Assembly (NCBI RefSeq): GCF_001556045.1
Contig: NZ_LSIC01000017.1
Coordinates: 1 to 64,000 of the forward strand
DNA: 64,000 nucleotides
Source of the DNA: Bradyrhizobium sp. CCH5-F6
GTDB lineage: Bacteria; Pseudomonadota; Alphaproteobacteria; Rhizobiales; Xanthobacteraceae
Direction of reading: 5' to 3'
Shown piece by piece: positions 8,850 through 17,990 of the stretch (within the stretch, counting starts at the first letter, position 1; every line of letters begins with the position of its first letter). The notes beneath the pieces are model-generated. The model worked only from the letters and a program-made list of their open reading frames with translations, was not told the origin of the DNA and made no database searches. A program made the translations under genes and the position numbers.

Positions 8850-9288
8850 GCCGTCTCGACCTCTTGCCTTCTTGTTGTCTTTGATACGCACGCGGTTGGG
8901 CCCGGCGCGCGCTCCCTAAACGTCGCTACGGCGATCTCCGGGGTCGCTCTCGCGATCCCCTCGGATCAGCACGGGCCTGTCGCGGATCAAGTGATGTGAT
9001 TTGCGGAATCTGCGCAACGGGGTCCCGAGTCCGTCCACAAGCCAGGACTCGTTCGTCCACAGCTCATCTCCGCCACAATTATTAACGTCGGGGGGCTCCA
9101 ATCCGGATGGAGGAGAACAAACCGGAATCGGATTCACCGGGCGGGCGTCAATCGTTGAATTCCGCCCCGCGAGGCCCGCTCCCGCGGGGCTGGCATGGGA
9201 CCATGCGATTTGCCCATGCGGAACGCGCTTGCCGCGACTGTGCGAGGGCTGCATATTTCCGACTAGGCCGTTCATTCCGGGCGGCCGA
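8850..9288. other. Gene-free region before the ribH riboswitch
   Basis: About 440 bp between the divergent YbjN gene and the FMN riboswitch. It should hold promoters for both. The AT-rich stretch ACAATTATTAACG near 9077-9089 stands out. The near-repeat CCGTCCACAAGC / TTCGTCCACAGC lies at about 9031-9064. No open frame here looks like a protein. Confidence 0.4.
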
Positions 9289-9290
9289 TG

Positions 9291-9455
9291 TTCTCAGGGC
9301 GGGGTGAAAGTCCCCACCGGCGGTAAGGGCCGAAAGGCCTAAGCCCGCGAGCGCCTTCCCCCAGGGTTCCTGAAAAGGATTTCGCCGAAGGGAGGGGTCA
9401 GCAGATTCGGTGCAACTCCGAAGCCGACGGTCATAGTCCGGATGAAAGAGAACGG
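9291..9455 (+). promoter_or_regulatory. FMN riboswitch (RFN element)
   Basis: The conserved RFN core is read directly: TCTCAGGGCGGGGTGAAAGT, then CACCGGCGGTAAGG, AAGCCCGCGAGCGCC, GGTCAGCAGATTCGGTGCAA and the closing ATAGTCCGGATGAAAGAGAA. The six-helix junction of this class binds FMN and lowers expression of the downstream gene. A hairpin CGCATC-GCAA-GATGCG (9467-9482) follows and may belong to the expression platform. It lies about 80 bp upstream of the ribH start on the same strand, so riboflavin synthesis is the regulated function. Confidence 0.96.
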
Positions 9456-9534
9456 TCGGTGGCAGACGCATCGCAAGATGCGGCTGTTTGTCGTTCCGTG
9501 TGCCCTGATTCTGGTCCTTGAACCGAGGAAAGCC

Positions 9535-10110
9535 ATGAATCAGATGCTGCAAGATCCCCAAGTCGAAACTTCCCAAGTCCAAACCTCCCACTCCACCGAA
9601 TCGCCGGTTCCACGTGACCCGGTGACGGATCATCCGCGCTTCGCAAAGCCGCAGCGGGTGGCCTTCGTGCAGGCCTGCTGGCACCGCGACGTGGTCGAGG
9701 AAGCCCGCATCGCCTTCATCAGGGAAGCCGAGGCGCGGCACCTCACCCATGTCGATGTATTCGAGGTGCCGGGCTCGTTCGAGATCCCGCTGCACGCCCA
9801 GGTCCTCGCCAAGACGCGGCGCTATACCGCGATCGTCGCGGCGGGCCTCGTCGTCGACGGCGGCATTTATCGCCACGAATTCGTCGCCGATACCGTGATC
9901 AAGGCGTTGATGGACGTGCAGCTCCGTACCGAGGTGCCGGTATTCTCAGCCGTGCTGACGCCGCAGCAATTCCACGAGACCGAGGTGCACTACGACTTCT
10001 TCCGCAAGCATTTCGCGATCAAGGGCGTCGAGGTCGCGGCCGCCTGTGCGGAGACATTGCTCGGCCTCGAACGTCTCCGTGGCCAGGTCGCGGCGGGGAT
10101 CGTGGGGTAG
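9535..10110 (+). CDS. ribH: 6,7-dimethyl-8-ribityllumazine synthase, type II (RibH2-like)
   Basis: Catalyses the penultimate step of riboflavin synthesis, joining 5-amino-6-ribitylamino-uracil with dihydroxybutanone phosphate. The product has 191 residues. The core matches the RibH2 class known from Brucella and Mesorhizobium: VAFVQACWHRDVV, FEVPGSFEIPLHAQ, GLVVDGGIYRHEFVAD, VLTPQQFHE. Trp in the first loop and the IYRHEFVA segment are typical of the decameric type II enzymes. An N-terminal tail of about 35 residues is rich in Gln, Thr and Ser. The ATG at 9535 follows GAGGAAAGCC. The gene is alone behind an FMN riboswitch and not in a rib operon, as for Brucella ribH2. Confidence 0.94.
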   Translation: MNQMLQDPQVETSQVQTSHSTESPVPRDPVTDHPRFAKPQRVAFVQACWHRDVVEEARIAFIREAEARHLTHVDVFEVPGSFEIPLHAQVLAKTRRYTAIVAAGLVVDGGIYRHEFVADTVIKALMDVQLRTEVPVFSAVLTPQQFHETEVHYDFFRKHFAIKGVEVAAACAETLLGLERLRGQVAAGIVG

Positions 10111-10116
10111 GCAATG

Positions 10117-10220
10117 GTCGTTCCGGGGCGCGCGGAGCGCGAGCCCGGAATCTGTTCATTGCCACGGATTGCTGCAACATGGATTCCGGGTCCGGCGCTG
10201 ACGCGCCGCCCCGGAATGAC
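10117..10220. repeat. Palindromic intergenic repeat, TCATTCCGGGGCG family
   Basis: A copy starting GTCGTTCCGGGGCGCGCGG and ending CGCCCCGGAATGAC, with inner arms CCCGGAATC / GATTCCGGG. It lies between the convergent ribH and ATP-grasp genes, where a hairpin could end both transcripts. Confidence 0.85.
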
Positions 10221-10271
10221 AACAAAAAAGCAGTCAAAACAGGCTCGAAACCGACTCTCCGGCCGCCGTCG

Positions 10272-11306
10272 TCAGCCGAGCGATACACCCGCCTTGGCCC
10301 GGCTGATCCCGAGGGAAAGGATGCGGTGCAGGAGATCCGGATATTTAAGCCCGTCATGTAGAGCGGCCGTGGCGAACTCCTGGCTCTTCGCGATTTCGGG
10401 ATTTGGGTTTGCTTCGATGAAATACGGCGTGCCGTCGGCGGTGAGACGAAAATCGATACGCGCGTAGCCGTCGAGGCCAAGCGCCCGATAGATGCGCTTC
10501 GCCGCGCGCTGGATGCGCGCGGTAACTTCAGGCGACAGGTCTTTCGCCGGCCCGTCGACGATGCCGACCTTCTCCTGATAGTCGGTGTCGTGCTTGGCCT
10601 TTTCGGTGGCGATGTGCCGAGACCTGCGCCCGCCCATGCTGCCGAATTTCAGTTCCCACACCGGCAGGACGCGCAGACGATTGTTGCCGATCACGCCGAC
10701 GTAAAGCTCGCGCCCCTCGATGAATTGCTCGGCGATGGCGGCGGTTTCGCTCCGATCGTGGATGAAGGCGACGCGCTCCGCGAGCTTTTCATCGGTGTCG
10801 ACGATCGAGGCCTGGGAAATGCCGGCAGATCCATCCATGTTCAGGCTCTTGACGATCAGCGGCAGCGCAAGATGCTTCGGTCGCTTGACCTTACGTCGCA
10901 TCGGGAAAACGGCGAAGGCCGGCACCGCGATCCGGCGATGATGCACCAGCGTCTTTGACAGGTCCTTGCCGCGCGCCAGGATCAGGCCGCGCGGATTGCA
11001 TCCGGTATAGGGCACCTTCATCAGTTCGAGATAGCTCGCGATGTGCTGGTCGAAGGCGACGTTGTTGTGGAACTCCTCGAGCAACGTGAACACCACATGC
11101 GGCTTGAAGCTCTCGATCTCTACGCGCACCGGCTTGATTTCCTCCTGCGCGCCGAGCGCGCGCACGTCGTGGCCAGCCGCACGCAAGGTGCTGACGACGT
11201 CGTATTCCGTTTTCCAATTGTTGATTTCCTGCGCGGTGTATCCGTCGGAGGAGTCCGGGGGCATGAAGTCCGGATGCATCAGGACCAGAATGCGCAAGCG
11301 TCTCAT
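10272..11306 (-). CDS. D-Ala-D-Ala ligase-like ATP-grasp protein
   Basis: A 344-residue ATP-grasp enzyme. An N-terminal pre-ATP-grasp domain (MRRLRILVLMHPDF onward) carries VPYTGCNP at residues 98-105, as in Ddl proteins. The ATP-grasp part has PLIVKSLN (Lys153), EQFIEGRELYVGV (193-205), GYARIDFR (280-287) and the metal-binding FIEANPNPEI (297-306). It is a carboxylate-amine ligase by fold; the substrate is unknown, and the locus has no cell-wall genes, so true D-Ala-D-Ala ligase is unlikely. I chose the ATG at 11306: it overlaps the stop of the upstream metallopeptidase as ATGA and has GGA upstream. ATG at 11318 is the alternative. Confidence 0.88.
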   Translation of the reverse strand: MRRLRILVLMHPDFMPPDSSDGYTAQEINNWKTEYDVVSTLRAAGHDVRALGAQEEIKPVRVEIESFKPHVVFTLLEEFHNNVAFDQHIASYLELMKVPYTGCNPRGLILARGKDLSKTLVHHRRIAVPAFAVFPMRRKVKRPKHLALPLIVKSLNMDGSAGISQASIVDTDEKLAERVAFIHDRSETAAIAEQFIEGRELYVGVIGNNRLRVLPVWELKFGSMGGRRSRHIATEKAKHDTDYQEKVGIVDGPAKDLSPEVTARIQRAAKRIYRALGLDGYARIDFRLTADGTPYFIEANPNPEIAKSQEFATAALHDGLKYPDLLHRILSLGISRAKAGVSLG

Positions 11307-12331
11307 AGCGCGATCCATTTGCGCCGAGACGGGCCGAACATCGTGTGCATCGTCTTGGCGGTCACGAGGACGGTGAAGTCGAGAACGAGCTTCTGTTCAG
11401 GGCCGACGGCGCGCAGGTCGAGCTCGCGGCAGCGGGAGATCATCTCGTCGAGCACGGCATCGAGCGTGAGCTGGTTCTCGCCCGTCCATCGCGCGACCAG
11501 TTGCCTGATATGGGCGCGGTGCCGCCTGATCAGGGCCGAAGCCGGCTTTGAGCGGTGATGCCGTGGGTCGGCTGAAAACAGCCGGGAGAGGTCGCGGTCG
11601 TAGGTCTTCGGCGGCGTGAAGGCGTAGAACGCCTGCTTCTTCTTGTAGTGGTCTTCGAGCGTCTGGCTCAGCCGGCTCAGCGGGTCGACGCGCTCCCGCG
11701 TCGTTATCTGCGGTCGCTTTCCCGCAATCTCGCTCATCAGCTCGTCGACATATTCGAGCTTCTTCAGCGCCGGCCAGCCGGCATATCGCGTCCGCCAGTT
11801 CGAGCGCGGCCGCAGCCACACCGCGAAGGTCTCGGCGAAATCCTCATCCGGATGGCTCTGCGCGTACCACAGCCGCAGATGCTGGACGTATCGTCTGCTC
11901 GCAGGATTGGGCCGATAGTAGCGAGGGTAGTGTTTCGACGACGGGCCGAACAGCTGCTGCCAGCGCCGTCGGCGCTGCAGCTGGTAGCCGTGCTGCAGGG
12001 CATGGCCGGCCTCGTGACGGAGGATGGCCATGCATTCGCGCCAGGTCCCGCCCTCGACGTCGAACATCATCTTCTTCTCGAGCTTCATCAGGCGCGGATG
12101 GGCGAGATAGAAGGGTATAGCGATGCCGGGGACGTCGCCCGGACTGAACCATTCGCTCGAGATCCAGGTGTGCGGCCGCAGCCGAATGCCGCGTTCTTCA
12201 AGTTCCTCGTGGAGCGTGCTGACGCAGTCCTCGAGCCAGGTACCTTCGACCGTAACCCTCAGGCTGGAGAGACGCTGCTTGAGCAAGGCGTCGTCCGACA
12301 GCTTCTCCCAGGCAAATTTCCGGCGTGGCAT
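11303..12331 (-). CDS. Putative zinc-binding metallopeptidase
   Basis: A 342-residue protein with a zincin motif HEAGH at residues 106-110 and a second acidic block, HPDEDFAETFAVWL (160-173), where Glu167 is the likely third zinc ligand. This matches the putative zinc-binding metallo-peptidase family typified by a PDEDWAETFA-like motif. No signal peptide or membrane segment is visible, so it is probably cytosolic. The C-terminal third (about 200-342) is rich in Arg/Lys and contains no motif I recognise. It is translationally coupled (ATGA overlap) to the downstream ATP-grasp ligase, which suggests that the two act on the same peptide or protein. Confidence 0.82.
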   Translation of the reverse strand: MPRRKFAWEKLSDDALLKQRLSSLRVTVEGTWLEDCVSTLHEELEERGIRLRPHTWISSEWFSPGDVPGIAIPFYLAHPRLMKLEKKMMFDVEGGTWRECMAILRHEAGHALQHGYQLQRRRRWQQLFGPSSKHYPRYYRPNPASRRYVQHLRLWYAQSHPDEDFAETFAVWLRPRSNWRTRYAGWPALKKLEYVDELMSEIAGKRPQITTRERVDPLSRLSQTLEDHYKKKQAFYAFTPPKTYDRDLSRLFSADPRHHRSKPASALIRRHRAHIRQLVARWTGENQLTLDAVLDEMISRCRELDLRAVGPEQKLVLDFTVLVTAKTMHTMFGPSRRKWIAL

Positions 12332-12443
12332 CAGGCATCCAGTGGGCAGAGATGACTCGGTCCCCGGATGATGTCATGGGCTGCCGTTGGCAACAACCCG
12401 CGCGGTCAGGTCGCTGCGGGCACCGTGGCGTAGGGTAGATGGT

Positions 12444-12547
12444 CGTCATTCCGGGGCGTGCGTCGCACGAGCCCGGAATCCATTGATCTCACGGATTGCT
12501 AGAAGATGGATTCCGGGTTCGCCTCTTCGAGGCGCCCCGGAATGACG
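12444..12547. repeat. Palindromic intergenic repeat, TCATTCCGGGGCG family
   Basis: A copy running from CGTCATTCCGGGGCGTGCG to GGCGCCCCGGAATGACG, with inner arms CCCGGAATCCAT / ATGGATTCCGGG. It sits just downstream of prs on the minus strand, and could act as a transcript end for prs. Confidence 0.85.
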
Positions 12548-12558
12548 ACTGGAGAAAA

Positions 12559-13512
<954 letters not shown>

Positions 13513-13706
13513 GGACGCTTCCTCCCGCGCTTTGCTGGATACGACGTTCAACATCAGAAAATACCCACTGGCAGCACGGTTACGACGGGCGAGGAAATAT
13601 CAGGCGAGAGGCCGCAATGGCAACCCGGCATGCTACGTTTTCCCTTCGAAAATCCTGAGTCGGGCCAACGGCTTGGCCGCAACTTGAGGCCGTGGTTTAG
13701 CGGGGG

Positions 13707-14324
13707 TTATCGGTCGGCATAGCCGAGCGCCGAGGCGGGCATCTCAGGCACGGGCGCGACCGGGCTCATGCTTGCCACTGCCGGTCCGCGCAGGCCAGGC
13801 GCTGCGCTCGGAGCATCCGGCGCGCCGTTGATCATGTTGGAAAGTCCGCTGAATCCGGCCTGGGCGATCTTCCGCAACACGAGGTCGTCGGCAGCCGCCC
13901 ATGCGTCGCGGCCGCCCTTGGCCGAGGTCGGTTCCTCCCCGGAGAGACGCAGCGCCCGTTGCTGGTTGGCGTCATAGACGTCCCAGACCCAGGCGATGAC
14001 GGTCTTGCCGCGCACCACCTGGGCCGAGAGGTAGCTGCGCACGCGGTAGGCGGCCGTGCCCTCGCGGGAAACGACGGACAGGCTGCGCAACTTGGATTCG
14101 CTGTCGAGCACGCCGACCATGCGGTCGAACACCTGTGGCGGCGGTCCGTCGATGGATTCGAACGCCACGGTCGCCCCGCCGCCGGTGCTCGGCGCCATCG
14201 CATAGGAGTTGGCGGCATTGCCGCCGCCCCCGGCACAGCCGCCGAGGGCGGTCGCAGCCGCCAGCAGCATGACCGCCAGCACGCGCGAACCCGCACGGCC
14301 CAGGATGAATGACGCGTCCCTCAT
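13707..14324 (-). CDS. Putative lipoprotein
   Basis: A 205-residue protein with a lipoprotein signal: basic start, hydrophobic run (VLAVMLLAAATAL) and lipobox LGGC with Cys30. Mature residues are Gly-rich at first, then a folded part (about 50-150) with VAFESIDGPPPQVFDRM and VVRGKTVIAWVWDVYDA, and a Pro/Ala-rich tail. I do not recognise a named domain; a distant relation to BON-like or secretin-pilot-like domains cannot be excluded. The gene stands between prs and the lgt-midA-pgeF cluster on the same strand, with about 180 bp to pgeF. After Lgt processing it would sit in the inner or outer membrane. Confidence 0.75.
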   Translation of the reverse strand: MRDASFILGRAGSRVLAVMLLAAATALGGCAGGGGNAANSYAMAPSTGGGATVAFESIDGPPPQVFDRMVGVLDSESKLRSLSVVSREGTAAYRVRSYLSAQVVRGKTVIAWVWDVYDANQQRALRLSGEEPTSAKGGRDAWAAADDLVLRKIAQAGFSGLSNMINGAPDAPSAAPGLRGPAVASMSPVAPVPEMPASALGYADR

Positions 14325-14501
14325 TATGGAGGGCAGCGATATCGTTAAAATCGATTAAGGTCTAGGGCAGCGGCGACACACACCGGGAATACACGGATTC
14401 CCGTGTTGTCACTTGGGCTTGAGCCAGAAGGAAGGTTTCGCGCCCCGGGGTGCGCTGGGGCGCATCACTGACGTGCTGCGCCGCGTCCGGGGCACGAGAA
14501 T

Positions 14502-15269
14502 TCACGCTTCAAGCGCGATGGCGTGAACGTGCCGGCCGTAGTCCGGCTCCTTGCGATGCACGGAGCGGCGATAGCTGAAGAAGCGCTCGTCGGCGTAGGT
14601 GTCGAGCCCGAGATCGTCGATCATCAGGATTCCGGCGGCTTCCAGCCGCTTGCGGATGAAGCCGGCGAGATCGAACATCGCGTGGCCCTCGCGCACGGAC
14701 GGGATGAAGAACACGGCGTTCTCGGCGTCAGCCTCGATGAAACGCGTCACGAACTCGTTGCCGACCTCATAGCTCTCCTGGCGGATCAGCGGGCCGATTG
14801 CGGCGATGATGCCGCCGCGGGTGGCGCCGAGCTTTTCCATCGCCGAGATGGTCGCTTCGAGCACGCCCGTCAGCGCGCCCTTCCAGCCGGCATGCGCGCC
14901 GCCGATCACGCGGGCGTTGGGATCGACGAACAGCACCGGTCCGCAATCGGCGGTGGAGACACCAAGTGCAATGCCGGGCTTGTTGGTGACGAGCGCGTCG
15001 CCCCTTGGCCGCGGTCCGCTCGGCCAGTGCGCATCGGCGACGAGCACGTCGGGCGAATGGATCTGGTGCAGGCTGAGGAAACGCTCGGGCGCGACGCCGA
15101 CATGCTCGGCCATCCGGCGGCGGTTCTCCGCGACGAGCGCCTGATCGTCGTTGGAGCCGAGCCCGCCATTCAGCGCCGAATAGATGCCGCCGGAGACGCC
15201 GCCCTCGCGGGTGAAGAAGGCATGGCGCAGGCCGGGCACGGACGACAGCAGCGACGAAGCAAGCGTCAT
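14502..15269 (-). CDS. pgeF: Peptidoglycan editing factor / purine nucleoside phosphorylase (PgeF/YfiH family)
   Basis: A 255-residue member of the DUF152/laccase-domain family. These proteins are zinc enzymes with nucleoside phosphorylase and adenosine deaminase activity, and YfiH edits peptidoglycan precursors. Metal-site motifs are HQIHSPDVLVAD, STADCGPVLFVD and GGAHAGWKG, and the C-terminus reads DYGRHVHAIAL. The ATG at 15269 overlaps the stop of the methyltransferase gene by one base (TGATG), so translation is coupled. It is the last gene of the lgt-midA-pgeF cluster, a grouping common in alphaproteobacteria. Confidence 0.92.
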   Translation of the reverse strand: MTLASSLLSSVPGLRHAFFTREGGVSGGIYSALNGGLGSNDDQALVAENRRRMAEHVGVAPERFLSLHQIHSPDVLVADAHWPSGPRPRGDALVTNKPGIALGVSTADCGPVLFVDPNARVIGGAHAGWKGALTGVLEATISAMEKLGATRGGIIAAIGPLIRQESYEVGNEFVTRFIEADAENAVFFIPSVREGHAMFDLAGFIRKRLEAAGILMIDDLGLDTYADERFFSYRRSVHRKEPDYGRHVHAIALEA

Positions 15270-16384
15270 CAGGTCTCTCCAGACTGTTCGGGATCGCTGA
15301 AGCCGGCAAGGCCCGATAGCCGCGGCTCGGAGATGCCGAGCACCTTGAACATCGAACCCATGCCGCCGCGCCCGGTATCGGTCAGGCGCTTGTGCGCCAC
15401 CGAAATGTCGGTGGCGACGTCCGGCGCCGCCTTCTGCATCAAGGCGGCGGCGCGGGTATCGATGCCGATACGCTTGAGGAAGTCGCCTTGCGTCACCGGG
15501 CCATGCACGCGGGCGCCGACATCCTCGGCCGCGCGCGCCAGCGCCTGGAAGTCCACATGGGCGGTCACGTCGGCCTGGCCCGGCGCCTTCAAGGGATCGG
15601 CGAAGGTGTGGCGCGCGATGGCCTGGAAGGTGTCGCCGGCATCGCTGCGCAGGTGGCCGTAGTCGATGATGAGGGCCGCGCCGTCCTGGTCGCGCACGCG
15701 CGTGGCGAGCTTCATGATTTCGGTATCGGGTCGCCACTCGAACACGGCGCCGATGGGCGCGGCGCGCACCAAAGGCGGGAGCAGCACGTCGAAGCGTGGC
15801 GTCGGCTCGGCCGCTGCGCCGAACTGAAGCCTTCCGTTGGGATCGATCTCGATCACGCGCTCGTGCCAGCCGGTCTCGTGGCGGATCATCTGGTGGATCG
15901 GCAGCACGTCGAAATATTCGTTGGCGAGAATGATGCCGGGGCCTTCGGGCACGTCGTCGATGCTGTCGTGCCAAGCGATGTTGCGCACGTTGGCGAGTGT
16001 CGCACTCTGCCGATCACGCAGGACGGGATTGACCTCGACCAGATGGATGTGGAGCGCCTGGTAAAGCGGCGGCAACACGCGGAGTGCGCGCAGCGCATCC
16101 GCCATCATGGTGCCGCGACCGGGACCGAGCTCGATCAGCCGCAAGAATTGCGGCGAGCCCATCTGCTTCCAGACCGAGGCGGTCCACAGTCCCAGCAGTT
16201 CGCCGAACATCTGGCTGACCTCGGGCGCGGTGGTGAAGTCGCCCTCGCGCCCGAGCGGATCGCGCGAGACGTAATAGCCGTAGCGCGGATGCATCAGGCA
16301 CAGTTCCATGTACCGCCAGACCGGCATCGGGCCTGCGGATTTGATCAGCGCCTTGATCTCGTTGAGTAGCGGCGAGTCGCTCAC
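15269..16384 (-). CDS. SAM-dependent methyltransferase, NDUFAF7/MidA family
   Basis: A 371-residue protein of the DUF185 family. Mitochondrial NDUFAF7 dimethylates an arginine of complex I subunit NDUFS2; the bacterial target is inferred to be similar but is not shown. The SAM-binding motif I reads LIELGPGRGTMMADALRAL. The N-terminal MPVWRYMELCLMHPRYGYY and GREGDFTTAPEVSQMFGE segments are family hallmarks. It is the middle gene of a three-gene cluster, 21 bp after lgt and coupled to pgeF by TGATG. Confidence 0.92.
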   Translation of the reverse strand: MSDSPLLNEIKALIKSAGPMPVWRYMELCLMHPRYGYYVSRDPLGREGDFTTAPEVSQMFGELLGLWTASVWKQMGSPQFLRLIELGPGRGTMMADALRALRVLPPLYQALHIHLVEVNPVLRDRQSATLANVRNIAWHDSIDDVPEGPGIILANEYFDVLPIHQMIRHETGWHERVIEIDPNGRLQFGAAAEPTPRFDVLLPPLVRAAPIGAVFEWRPDTEIMKLATRVRDQDGAALIIDYGHLRSDAGDTFQAIARHTFADPLKAPGQADVTAHVDFQALARAAEDVGARVHGPVTQGDFLKRIGIDTRAAALMQKAAPDVATDISVAHKRLTDTGRGGMGSMFKVLGISEPRLSGLAGFSDPEQSGET

Positions 16385-16405
16385 TGTCCATCTTCTCGAA
16401 GTGAA

Positions 16406-17251
16406 TTAACGAATGGCCTCGAGGGGCTTCGGCGCACCGCGCCTGACTGCCCATACAATAAGTATGAGGCCTACGATAAGCATCGGGATCGACAACAGCA
16501 TGCCCATGGTTAATCCGCCCCAGAGGAAACCGAGCTGCGCATCCGGCTCGCGGAAATGTTCGCCGGCGATCCGGCTCAGGCCATAGATCAGGATGAAGGC
16601 GCCGAGGATCATGCCGGGCCGCTTCAAGGCGCCGAGGCGGATCATCACCGCGAGCACCACGAAGAGCAGGATGCCCTCCATGCCGGCCTCATAGAGCTGG
16701 CTCGGATGACGCGGCAGCTGCGTCGGGTCGTTGGGGAAGATCATGGCCCAGGGCAGGCTGGGGTCGGTGGCGCGGCCCCATAATTCGCCATTGATGAAAT
16801 TGGCGATGCGCCCGAGCAGCAGCCCGACCGGAGCGACCGCCGTGGTGATGTCGCCGAGCGACAGGATCGAGATGCGGTTGCGATAGGCAAACCACATCAC
16901 GGCGACGACGCAGCCGAGGAAGCCGCCATGGAACGACATGCCGCCCTCCCACAATCTGAAGATCGCGGCCGGATGCTCGATGAAGAACGGCAGATTGTAG
17001 AACAGCACGTAGCCGGTGCGGCCGCCCAGGATGATGCCGAGCGTCACCCAGAGGATGAAGTCGTCGATCTGGAGCAGCGAGATCGGCGCGGGTCCGCCCC
17101 ACAGGCGCTGGTTCTTCAGGAGCGAGCGCGCATAAAGCCAGCCGAACACGATGCCGCAGATGTAGGCCAGCGCATACCAGCGGATCGCGAACGGACCGAT
17201 CTCGATCGCGATCGGCTTGAAGGCGGGAAAGTCGATGAGAAGAAAGGGCAT
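16406..17251 (-). CDS. lgt: Prolipoprotein diacylglyceryl transferase
   Basis: Inner-membrane enzyme that moves diacylglycerol from phosphatidylglycerol to the lipobox Cys of prolipoproteins. It has 281 residues with about seven membrane segments. The Lgt signature is [14 protein letters not shown] at residues 147-160, and [10 protein letters not shown] (101-110) carries the essential His. It heads the lgt-midA-pgeF cluster, and is divergent from the ubiK-like gene. The window's lipoprotein at 13707-14324 would be one of its substrates. Confidence 0.96.
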   Translation of the reverse strand: MPFLLIDFPAFKPIAIEIGPFAIRWYALAYICGIVFGWLYARSLLKNQRLWGGPAPISLLQIDDFILWVTLGIILGGRTGYVLFYNLPFFIEHPAAIFRLWEGGMSFHGGFLGCVVAVMWFAYRNRISILSLGDITTAVAPVGLLLGRIANFINGELWGRATDPSLPWAMIFPNDPTQLPRHPSQLYEAGMEGILLFVVLAVMIRLGALKRPGMILGAFILIYGLSRIAGEHFREPDAQLGFLWGGLTMGMLLSIPMLIVGLILIVWAVRRGAPKPLEAIR

Positions 17252-17494
17252 CGCGCCTTATTGTGTCCAAGCGAGATTGGGGGCAGGCCGCCGTCGGCCG
17301 TCTCCCGGCGATCGGCTAGCCGATCGCCTCCGGTCACCCGGTGATTCCCGTTATGCAGGGACGTTGAATACGATTGCAAGGAAACCGGGGCATGACAAGG
17401 ATAGCGGCGATCGGCCCTTGAACCGTCCCGCTCGGGTTGCCATTGTTTCTCGAGAGTTCGCGCAAAGTTTATCGTAAGCCGCCAGGAGACCGAA

Positions 17495-17746
17495 ATGACC
17501 CAGACCAGCAACCGGTTTTTCGACGAGATCGGCCGCCTGATGAACGACGCCGCCGGTGCAGCCCAAGGCGTCAAGCGCGAGTTCGACACGGTGATGCGAA
17601 CCCAAGCCGAAAAATTCCTGCGCGACATGGATCTGGTCAAGCGCGAGGAGTTCGAGGCGGTCAAGGACATGGCCCGCCTCGCCCGCGAGGAGAACGAGGC
17701 CCTGAAGGCGCGGATTGCGGCGCTGGAGGCCAAGCTCGGCGGGTAG
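17495..17746 (+). CDS. ubiK: UbiK-family accessory factor (BMFP domain)
   Basis: An 83-residue, almost wholly helical protein: an amphipathic N-terminal part (NRFFDEIGRLMNDAAG), then a heptad-rich C-terminal coiled coil (EENEALKARIAALEAKL). This is the BMFP fold of UbiK (YqiC/DUF526), a trimeric factor that helps the aerobic ubiquinone-synthesis complex associate with lipids. The ribosome binding site is AGGAGA before the ATG. It is divergent from lgt and followed by a palindromic repeat. Confidence 0.85.
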   Translation: MTQTSNRFFDEIGRLMNDAAGAAQGVKREFDTVMRTQAEKFLRDMDLVKREEFEAVKDMARLAREENEALKARIAALEAKLGG

Positions 17747-17755
17747 TTCCGGTCC

Positions 17756-17838
17756 GTAGCCCGGATGAGCGAAGCGATATCCGGGATCTTGCCTCAACTG
17801 CCGCCGGCCCCGGATGTCGCTTCGCTCATCCGGGCTAC
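17756..17838. repeat. Palindromic intergenic repeat, GTAGCCCGGATGAGCG family
   Basis: Begins GTAGCCCGGATGAGCGAAGC and ends with the inverted GCTTCGCTCATCCGGGCTAC; inner arms carry ATCCGGGAT / CCCCGGAT. Related copies lie at 34501-34586 and 52904-52989. Confidence 0.88.
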
Positions 17839-17939
17839 TTCCTACCGGCCCATTCTCCTTGTCATTTCCGCATCTTCCGGGTAAAAGCCCGCCACGTCCG
17901 CGGCCCCCGCACCCCTGGAGGCTTGCTGTGGACGGCACC

Positions 17940-17970
17940 ATGGGCCGCCTTGCGGCCCATTAACTTTTGC
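17940..17970 (+). promoter_or_regulatory. Hairpin in the rplY leader
   Basis: ATGGGCCGC-CTT-GCGGCCCAT is a perfect 9-bp stem with a 3-base loop (17940-17960), followed by TAACTTTTGC, about 30 bp before the rplY start. It may be an attenuator or an autoregulatory site for the ribosomal protein, or a weak terminator of upstream transcription. The role is inferred only. Confidence 0.4.
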
Positions 17971-17990
17971 AAAAACAAGGACTTAACGAC

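Noticed and set aside
10272..11306. A housekeeping D-alanine--D-alanine ligase
   Set aside because: The fold and motifs fit, but the context (metallopeptidase overlap, no mur or fts genes) and the unusual basic C-terminal half do not support that function. It is called ATP-grasp only.
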